DNA from: Paraburkholderia sp. C35
Lineage (GTDB): Bacteria; Pseudomonadota; Gammaproteobacteria; Burkholderiales; Burkholderiaceae
NCBI RefSeq assembly: GCF_003121405.1
Contig: NZ_QBUY01000041.1
Location: 1 to 64,000 of the forward strand
Length of the DNA: 64,000 nucleotides
Reading direction: 5' to 3'
Position 1 is the stretch's first letter. Each line of letters begins with the position of its first letter. A program made the position numbers and the translations under genes. A model generated the notes under the pieces. It was not told the DNA's origin, ran no database searches, and was given only the letters and a program-made list of their open reading frames with translations. This document shows, piece after piece, positions 58,716 through 64,000 of the stretch.

Positions 58716-59549
58716 ATGATTTCCGGAAAGACCACCCTCGTTGCGCACATCGGTTTCCCGACCGAAAGCTTCAAGTCGCCGATGATCTACAACCCCTGGT
58801 TCGAGCGAAAGGGTATCGACGCCGTTGTCGTGCCGATGGGCGTCAAGGCGGAAGACTACGAGCAGAGCTTCCAGTCGATCTTCCGCTTCACCAATCTGCG
58901 CGGCGCGTTGATCACGATGCCGCACAAGGTGACCACGGTCGGACTGGTGGATGAGGTCACGCCTGCCGTCAAGATTGCAGGTGCCTGCAATGCCGTGCTC
59001 AAGCGGCCGGACGGCACGCTGCTCGGCGATCAGTTCGATGGTGCGGGCTTCGTGCGCGGCGTGCTACGCAAGGGTCGGCAACTGAAGGGCGCGCGCGGGC
59101 TGGGGTCGGGTTCGGGCGGCGTGGGTTCGGCCATCGCGGCTTCGCTGGCGGCGGCCGGTGTAGCGGAACTGGCGCTGTTCGACGCGCGGACCGACTCCGC
59201 CGATGGCCTCGCGCAGCGCCTGCGCGAGCACTATCCGCAGATGACGGTGAGCACCGGTTCGAACGATCCTGCCGGCTTCGACGTGGTGGTGAACGCGACA
59301 CCGCTTGGCATGAAGGAAGGCGATCCACTACCTTTCGACGTCGCGCGCATTTCGCCGCAGACGTTTGTCGGTGAAGTCGTGATGAAGTCGGAATACACGC
59401 CGTTTCTGCGCGCCGCGCGCGAGAAGGGCTGCGACGTGCAGGTCGGCACCGACATGCTGTTCGAGATGATTCCTGCCTATCTTGAGTTCTTCGGTTTCGG
59501 GACTGCGACGCCCGAGGAACTGCGCGAAGCGGCGACCATTGCCTATTGA
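58716..59549 (+). CDS. Shikimate dehydrogenase-like protein (AroE/YdiB family)
   Basis: A 277-residue NAD(P)-dependent dehydrogenase. The catalytic lysine is Lys71 in ITMPHK, Asn92 is in the GACNAV block, and the Rossmann loop is GSGSGGVGSA (about 130-139). The N-terminal substrate motif reads GFPTESFKSP instead of PISHSxSP, and GxNTDxxGF reads GDQFDGAGF with Gln106 in place of Asn. It is therefore probably a catabolic quinate/shikimate-type or divergent paralogue, not the biosynthetic AroE. It is paired with the MHS importer upstream. GAGAG precedes the ATG. Confidence 0.88.
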   Translation: MISGKTTLVAHIGFPTESFKSPMIYNPWFERKGIDAVVVPMGVKAEDYEQSFQSIFRFTNLRGALITMPHKVTTVGLVDEVTPAVKIAGACNAVLKRPDGTLLGDQFDGAGFVRGVLRKGRQLKGARGLGSGSGGVGSAIAASLAAAGVAELALFDARTDSADGLAQRLREHYPQMTVSTGSNDPAGFDVVVNATPLGMKEGDPLPFDVARISPQTFVGEVVMKSEYTPFLRAAREKGCDVQVGTDMLFEMIPAYLEFFGFGTATPEELREAATIAY

Positions 59550-59590
59550 TCCGGCGTTCATCGCGCAGATTGATCGCGCAGCGCCCGGTT

Positions 59591-59630
59591 CGGCCAGTTC
59601 GAGTCTGACGAGACTCGTGCTGGCCGTTTT
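59591..59630 (+). terminator. Rho-independent terminator after the shikimate dehydrogenase-like gene
   Basis: CGGCCAG (59591-59597) pairs with CTGGCCG (59620-59626). An inner stem, GAGTC with GACTC, strengthens it, and TTTT follows directly (59627-59630). It is the best intrinsic terminator in the window. Confidence 0.8.
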
Positions 59631-59645
59631 CATTTAGCTTCCCGC

Positions 59646-60143
59646 TCAGTCCACCACGGCGACGATATTGACCGTTCCCTGCCGGGCCATCTTGGCGTAG
59701 GGGCACAGCCGTTCGGCGTTTCTCACCAGTTCTTCCGCCACCTCGCGCGCCACGCCGGGTATCCGCACCTGCACATCGATCATGAGCGCGTAGCCGCCGT
59801 CCATCGGATCGCGGCCAAAGGCGACCTGCACGCCGACGGCGATGTCGTCGAGTGTCAGCTTTGAGCGTTTGCCTAGCAGATTCAGCGCGCCATGAAAGCA
59901 GCCTGCGAAAGCGGCCGCGAACAGTTGCTCGGGATTCGTGCCGCCGCCTTCGCCGCCTAGTTCGGTGGGCAGGCGTAACGCCAGATCGAGCATGCCATCG
60001 TTCGATCGTGCCACGCCCGACGCGCGTCCATGACCCGTTTCGCCGCCGGAGACGGTGACGGTCGTCGCGTAGAGCGGCTCGAATTCCCGGCCACGATAGC
60101 GATCGAGCAGGGACAGCGGCGGCGCTTCGAGTTTCGTTTTCAT
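59646..60143 (-). CDS. OsmC/Ohr-family organic hydroperoxide reductase
   Basis: A 165-residue protein. The two reactive cysteines occur in the expected places, AGCFHGALNLLG (peroxidatic) and LCPYAKMARQG (resolving). It reduces organic hydroperoxides using dithiol donors in the cytosol. It carries about 20 extra N-terminal residues compared with typical Ohr. GGAAGGAAC directly before the ATG at 60143 decides the start; the longer frame upstream is not used. A TetR gene is divergent, 258 bases away, and may control it. Confidence 0.92.
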   Translation of the reverse strand: MKTKLEAPPLSLLDRYRGREFEPLYATTVTVSGGETGHGRASGVARSNDGMLDLALRLPTELGGEGGGTNPEQLFAAAFAGCFHGALNLLGKRSKLTLDDIAVGVQVAFGRDPMDGGYALMIDVQVRIPGVAREVAEELVRNAERLCPYAKMARQGTVNIVAVVD

Positions 60144-60401
60144 GTTCCTTCCCCGGCGCGGCGACGCATCCCATTCGAGCGGCCGTGCCTCGAGCCTATT
60201 GCTCGCCTTCATGACAGAGCGACAATCCAGTCGATGCCATGTTAGTTGACGGAAAAATGTCGTGGTAGACGCATGGCGAGGCGCACGGTGTTGCCTTGTA
60301 CGCACCAATCGCGGTGCACTGCGTGAGTGCCGCGCGTGCGGCCCTTAGAATGGAGCCAACGCGCTGTTTCGACGGGCGCGTATTCCACAGGGACACCACA
60401 A

Positions 60402-61013
60402 ATGAACGAGCGGACACCGAAAAAAGGCTTGCGGCCCCGAAAGGCGCCGAGCCAGCCACGCTCGGAAGAAACCGTTGCGGCGATCATCGAGGCGGCCGCG
60501 CAGGTTCTCGAAGCGGAAGGATTCGACGGATTCAACACGAACGCAGTGGCCGCGCGCGCGGGCGTGAGCATTGGTTCGCTCTACCAGTACTTTCCAGGCA
60601 AGGACGCGCTGACGGTCGCCCTGATTCGACGTGAAATGAAGCGCTTTTATGACGATGTCGCTATTGCGCTTGCGATGCACAACGGCGAGGACGCGCTAAC
60701 GTATCTGCTCGGCGCGGCCGTGCGCCAGCAGTTGCAACGCCCGCGGCTGGCGAGACTGCTCGATATCGAAGAGGGTCGCCCGGCGTTGCGCGACGAAGTG
60801 GCCAAGCCGGAACTGGAGCAGATGACGACCGAGATCATCAAGCGCGCGATTCCTCAGCATGCGAGTCCCGAAGTCGCGGCGGCCGATCTGTTCGCGATGG
60901 TGCGAGGCATCGTCGATGCCGCGGGCGAGCGGGGCGAGACCGATATGGCGTACCTCGAATACAGGGTGAGGGCCGCGGTTTTCGGCTATCTGGCGAACAC
61001 GGGTACGGCCTGA
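60402..61013 (+). CDS. TetR-family transcriptional regulator
   Basis: A 203-residue TetR repressor. After a basic N-terminal tail, the helix-turn-helix domain spans about 20-65 (VAAIIEAAAQVLEAEGFDGF then AVAARAGVSIGSLYQYFPGK). The C-terminal ligand domain is all helical. It is divergent from the OsmC/Ohr gene, which is its most likely target. The ATG at 60402 is chosen because the upstream extension of the frame is polar and unrelated. A TAGAAT at 60346-60351 may be its -10 element. Confidence 0.9.
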   Translation: MNERTPKKGLRPRKAPSQPRSEETVAAIIEAAAQVLEAEGFDGFNTNAVAARAGVSIGSLYQYFPGKDALTVALIRREMKRFYDDVAIALAMHNGEDALTYLLGAAVRQQLQRPRLARLLDIEEGRPALRDEVAKPELEQMTTEIIKRAIPQHASPEVAAADLFAMVRGIVDAAGERGETDMAYLEYRVRAAVFGYLANTGTA

Positions 61014-61204
61014 AAAGAATCCGAATGTGAGCAACGGGGCACGCGGCAGTGGCGTGATATGGGCTGAAACGCCTTTATTCAGGCGTGTTTGGCGCATGCC
61101 GACAAACGCGGCGAATGCGAGTTGTTGGCGGTGGCGTGAGCTTTTATTCTGAAGTCCTCGAGCGGCAATGCATAGGGCAGCCGCCACCGTAAGAGAGATC
61201 GACG

Positions 61205-61612
61205 ATGACTGACGTGACACAAAGCATGAAGCTCAACCATCTGAGCTTTCCTTCCGCCGATACCACCGCGACCGCGAAGTTCTTCGAACAGTACCTGGGC
61301 TTTACGATTGCCGGTACATGGGAAAAATCGTACATCCTGAAGCGGCCCGGTTACGACGTGGTGATCGACCACGCAACGGGCGATGTGCCTGCGTGGCCGG
61401 CGAACTTTCATGTCGGCTTCGAGCTTCCTGACTTCGAGGATGTTCACGCGCTGTATGAGCGTTTCAAGGCCGACGGCGTGCAGATGGAAACGGGCATTTT
61501 CAACAACGGGCGCGGCTCGCGTTTCTTCTGCCGCGCGCCGGGCGGCGTGATGTTCGAGTTGAACACGCGCCGCGATGCGGCGCCCGAGTATCAAGGCACG
61601 TTCGACAACTGA
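61205..61612 (+). CDS. VOC-family (glyoxalase/dioxygenase-fold) protein
   Basis: A 135-residue protein of the vicinal-oxygen-chelate fold with two beta-alpha-beta-beta-beta modules. Candidate metal ligands are His12 in LNHLSFP, an acidic or His residue in the middle (NFHVGFEL) and Glu in GVMFELNTR. It is a single-domain member, so a dimer is likely. Function cannot be narrowed: glyoxalase, fosfomycin-type or a binding protein. AGAGAGATCGACG precedes the ATG. It ends 16 bases before the convergent alkyl sulfatase stop. Confidence 0.88.
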   Translation: MTDVTQSMKLNHLSFPSADTTATAKFFEQYLGFTIAGTWEKSYILKRPGYDVVIDHATGDVPAWPANFHVGFELPDFEDVHALYERFKADGVQMETGIFNNGRGSRFFCRAPGGVMFELNTRRDAAPEYQGTFDN

Positions 61613-61628
61613 GCGCGTTTCGTTGCCG

Positions 61629-63542
61629 TCACGGCTCGACAACATTGAAGTCGCCGTCGAACTGCTCCAGCGTTTCGAGCAACGCACGGAACAGCGCGAC
61701 ATCGCCTTCCAGCTGGATCTCACGCGCTGCGACGGCATCCTTGAAGCCCGTCTCGGCGCAGAGAATGCGGTTCAGCGTGTGCCGCGACATCGATACATGC
61801 AGGTCGGCTTGAGCGCTCCGGCCCGGCGCTGACCAGGTCAGCGCGCCATGCAACAGGTTCAGCGCGAAACGCCTGTTGATGTCGGTGAACTGCCAGTCGA
61901 TCTGCATCTTCAGATGCTGGGCCTTCAGTCCGTCGATTCTCACGGCAAGGTAGTCGAAGAACATTTCTTCCGTGATCGCGCAAACCATGTCGCGGCTGCG
62001 ATTGCCGAACTGCGTCGATGGCGTGCGGCCTTCGCGCAGTTCGCGCGCGCCCAGCAGGAACGCATTGCGCCACGTGGCCGATTCCGCCTGATAGCCCATC
62101 TGCTCCAGCGCCGCCGCGCCGAGTTCGCGTGCCTCGCGCAAGCGCGGCTGGGCGAACACGAGATGATTCATCACCTGCGCAACCCATCGGTAATCGCCCT
62201 TTTCAAAGTCGACGCGCGCGCGTTCGAGCATGACTTCCGCGCCGCCCATGTATTCGACGTAGCGGGTGGCGGCCGCTTCCGGCGGCAGCGCATGCAGGTT
62301 GCTCGGATTGCCGTCGTACCAGCTCAGATAGTGCTGATACACCGCCTTCACGTTGTGCGACACGCTGCCGTAATAGCCGCGCGTATGCCATTTGTTGAGC
62401 AGTGCATCGGGCAGCCTGATCTGCTCGGCGATCTCGACGGCATTCAGCCCGTGATTCATCAGGCGGACGGTCTGATCGTGCAGGAACTTGTAGAGATCGC
62501 GCTGCGCTTCGAGATAATCGACGATGCGCGCGTGGCCCCACGTCGGCCAGTTGTGCTGCGCGAATACGACTTCTGCGTCGCGTCCAAAACGTTCGAGCGA
62601 TTCGCCCAGATAGCGCGACCACAGTTGCGCATTACGGACCTGAGCGCCACGCAGCGGACACAGATTGTGCAGCGAGCGCGTGCCGTTCTCGGCGAGATTG
62701 AGCGCGCGTTCCTGCGGGAAATAGAAGTGCATTTCGGCGGGAGCTTCGCTTTCCGGCGTCAGCTGAAACACGATCTCGACGCCATCGATCACGTGCGTTT
62801 CCGACGCTTCGGTGATCAGTTGCGTGGGCGGAATCAGCGTGATCGTGCCGCGCGGAATGTTCTTGCCCATACCCGCGTCGATCTGGCAACAGGCGTTGCG
62901 CGCCAGCGTATGCCCGAACTGGAACTGCGCACGCCGCGCCATGGCCGTGCCTGCCATCACGTTTTCGGAAATGGCTTCCTGCATGAATCCAGCAGGCGCG
63001 ATGATCGCGGCCTTGCCCGCTATCACGTCCTGTTCGCTGACCACACCGCGCACGCCGCCGAAATGGTCTGCGTGACTGTGGCTGTAGATCACGGCAACCA
63101 CGGGACGCTTCGGACGATGCACGAAATACAGATCGAGTGCGGCTGCTGCTGTTTCCTTGCACGTCAACGGATCGATCACGATCAGGCCGCTATCGCCTTC
63201 GATGAACGTGATGTTCGATACGTCGAAGCCGCGCACCTGATAGATGCGCTCCGTCACCTTGAAGAGACCATGCAGCGTGTTCAGCCGCGCGTGACGCCAC
63301 AGCGCGGGATGCGCGGTCGCGGGCGCATGCTCGTCGTCGAGGAAGCGGTATTCGCCGAGGCTCCAGACCAGTTGGTCGTAGGCGCCGCGAATCTCCGCAT
63401 CGGGAAGCGTCGCGATGAAACCGCGCCGCGCATCGGCTTCTTCGAGAGGATCGTCGGGTGGTAGTGCGCGCGACGCGCGTTCCTGTGCGGCGCGTGTCGC
63501 AGCGGACGCGGGCAGCGGTTCATACGACATCGGGTGTGACAT
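61629..63542 (-). CDS. SdsA-like alkyl sulfatase (metallo-beta-lactamase + SCP2)
   Basis: 637 residues. The metallo-beta-lactamase domain (about 85-400) has the binuclear zinc motif HSHADH at 155-160 plus GNA/His blocks further on (EVVFAQHNWPTWG). A dimerisation helix region follows, then a C-terminal SCP2-like domain (about 520-637) that binds the alkyl chain. The family hydrolyses primary or secondary alkyl sulfates such as SDS to the alcohol and sulfate. No signal peptide is evident at the chosen ATG (63542, GGAG seven bases upstream). A GMC alcohol oxidoreductase lies upstream on the same strand. Confidence 0.93.
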   Translation of the reverse strand: MSHPMSYEPLPASAATRAAQERASRALPPDDPLEEADARRGFIATLPDAEIRGAYDQLVWSLGEYRFLDDEHAPATAHPALWRHARLNTLHGLFKVTERIYQVRGFDVSNITFIEGDSGLIVIDPLTCKETAAAALDLYFVHRPKRPVVAVIYSHSHADHFGGVRGVVSEQDVIAGKAAIIAPAGFMQEAISENVMAGTAMARRAQFQFGHTLARNACCQIDAGMGKNIPRGTITLIPPTQLITEASETHVIDGVEIVFQLTPESEAPAEMHFYFPQERALNLAENGTRSLHNLCPLRGAQVRNAQLWSRYLGESLERFGRDAEVVFAQHNWPTWGHARIVDYLEAQRDLYKFLHDQTVRLMNHGLNAVEIAEQIRLPDALLNKWHTRGYYGSVSHNVKAVYQHYLSWYDGNPSNLHALPPEAAATRYVEYMGGAEVMLERARVDFEKGDYRWVAQVMNHLVFAQPRLREARELGAAALEQMGYQAESATWRNAFLLGARELREGRTPSTQFGNRSRDMVCAITEEMFFDYLAVRIDGLKAQHLKMQIDWQFTDINRRFALNLLHGALTWSAPGRSAQADLHVSMSRHTLNRILCAETGFKDAVAAREIQLEGDVALFRALLETLEQFDGDFNVVEP

Positions 63543-63641
63543 CAACAGGCTCCTGTTGGACAGGTGAGGCCGTGGCACCCATGCGGCCACGGGCAATGAA
63601 GCTGGCGGCGCATCGCGATGCGCCGCCGCCGGTAGCGGGGA

Positions 63642-64000
63642 TCAGCGTGCCGCTGCGCGGATCATGTCCGCGGCCTTTTCGCCGATCATCATCGCGGGCG
63701 CGTTGGTATTGCCGCCGATCAGCGTCGGCATGATCGAGCAGTCCACCACGCGCAGACCCTCGACACCTCTCACGCGCAGTTCGGGATCGACCACGGCGAG
63801 CGGATCGCCGGCCGCTCCCATGCGACACGTGCCGACCGGGTGATACAGACAGTCGGCATGACCGCGCACGAAATCGCGCACGGTTTCCTCGTTCGCGAAG
63901 CTCTCGCTTTTCATCTCGCGTCCGCCGAGGTCTTTCATCGCAGGTTGATTGAACACGTCGCGCATGATGCCGATACCGGCGATCAGCGTTTCCATGTCGC
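63642..64000 (-). CDS. GMC-family FAD oxidoreductase, C-terminal part (cut by window end)
   Basis: The last 118 or so residues of a glucose-methanol-choline oxidoreductase; the gene runs off the right edge. The GMC C-terminal signatures are clear: YHPVGTCRMG with the active-site histidine, and PTLIGGNTNAPAMMIGEKAA closing on the FAD. The family includes choline dehydrogenase and alkane-alcohol dehydrogenases. It lies 99 bases upstream of the alkyl sulfatase on the same strand. Oxidation of the released fatty alcohol is an attractive role, not proven. Confidence 0.9.
   Translation of the reverse strand, partial: DMETLIAGIGIMRDVFNQPAMKDLGGREMKSESFANEETVRDFVRGHADCLYHPVGTCRMGAAGDPLAVVDPELRVRGVEGLRVVDCSIMPTLIGGNTNAPAMMIGEKAADMIRAAAR

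Noticed and set aside
56942..58774. Minus-strand open frame of about 610 codons across the MHS transporter
   Set aside because: Antisense of a clear transporter gene. Its composition is Asp/Arg/His-rich noise, and it crosses the 17-bp inverted repeat.
1..64000. tRNA, rRNA, insertion sequences or prophage genes
   Set aside because: I found no tRNA cloverleaf, transposase, integrase, terminal inverted repeats with target duplications, or phage structural genes.

Overview
The window is about 64 kb of high-GC, densely coding DNA. Family content (DUF3348/DUF802/DUF2894 operon, paired LysR and CaiB/BaiF modules, FmdB zinc ribbon, PpnP, a second EF-G, many ABC and MFS carboxylate or amine importers) and C/G-ending codons point to a beta-proteobacterium of the Burkholderia/Paraburkholderia/Caballeronia group. 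This is inference from content; no rRNA or tRNA gene is present to test it. The first 19 bases are almost certainly a Tn5/Nextera transposase end left on a contig edge. The right edge cuts a GMC oxidoreductase gene.

Layout from left to right. 0-3.6 kb: an SDR, an MDR and an Asp-nucleophile alpha/beta hydrolase in one operon, opposite a CGNR zinc-finger regulator. 3.6-7.1 kb: glycogen phosphorylase and an orphan MlaC-like lipid-binding protein. 7.2-13.8 kb: CoA-ester lyase, LysR, MFS, CaiB/BaiF CoA-transferase, acyl-CoA dehydrogenase and FAS1/MaoC-like hydratase, together resembling an itaconate-type dissimilation locus. 13.9-17.1 kb: Ap4A-phosphorylase-like protein, two small envelope proteins and an EamA exporter. 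17.1-22.2 kb: four genes on the minus strand (penicillin/AHL-acylase-like protein, lipid kinase, metallophosphoesterase, PAP2 phosphatase), each joined to the next by a 4-base ATGA overlap. 22.4-24.8 kb: a nucleoside hydrolase lipoprotein and a zinc alcohol dehydrogenase.

25.0-29.5 kb holds the most unusual unit. It is a four-gene operon encoding DUF3348, an 812-residue DUF802 protein with MotA/ExbB-like membrane segments and a very long helical tail, a MotB-like OmpA-domain protein, and DUF2894. Its two central proteins have the architecture of a ZorA/ZorB-type ion-driven motor, but no Zorya effector is nearby. 29.5-40.7 kb: an EF-G paralogue, a DsbA/FrnE-type protein, a TonB receptor, a cytochrome b with a sulfite-oxidase-like molybdoenzyme and a periplasmic protein, an acyltransferase, a secreted beta-propeller-like protein and FmdB.

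40.8-45.3 kb: a second CoA-transferase module (MFS, enoyl-CoA hydratase, CaiB) with its LysR. 45.6-47.1 kb: a membrane PAS-GGDEF protein. 47.1-56.6 kb: a nine-gene ABC importer and opine/amine-oxidase operon that includes RidA, with a divergent OccR-like LysR. 56.6-60.1 kb: PpnP, an MHS-family transporter with a shikimate-dehydrogenase-like enzyme, and an OsmC/Ohr protein. 60.4-64 kb: TetR, a VOC protein, an SdsA-like alkyl sulfatase and a GMC alcohol oxidoreductase. The overall theme is import and CoA- or flavin-dependent catabolism of small organic acids, amines and detergents, plus envelope functions. No mobile element, CRISPR array, tRNA or rRNA was seen.
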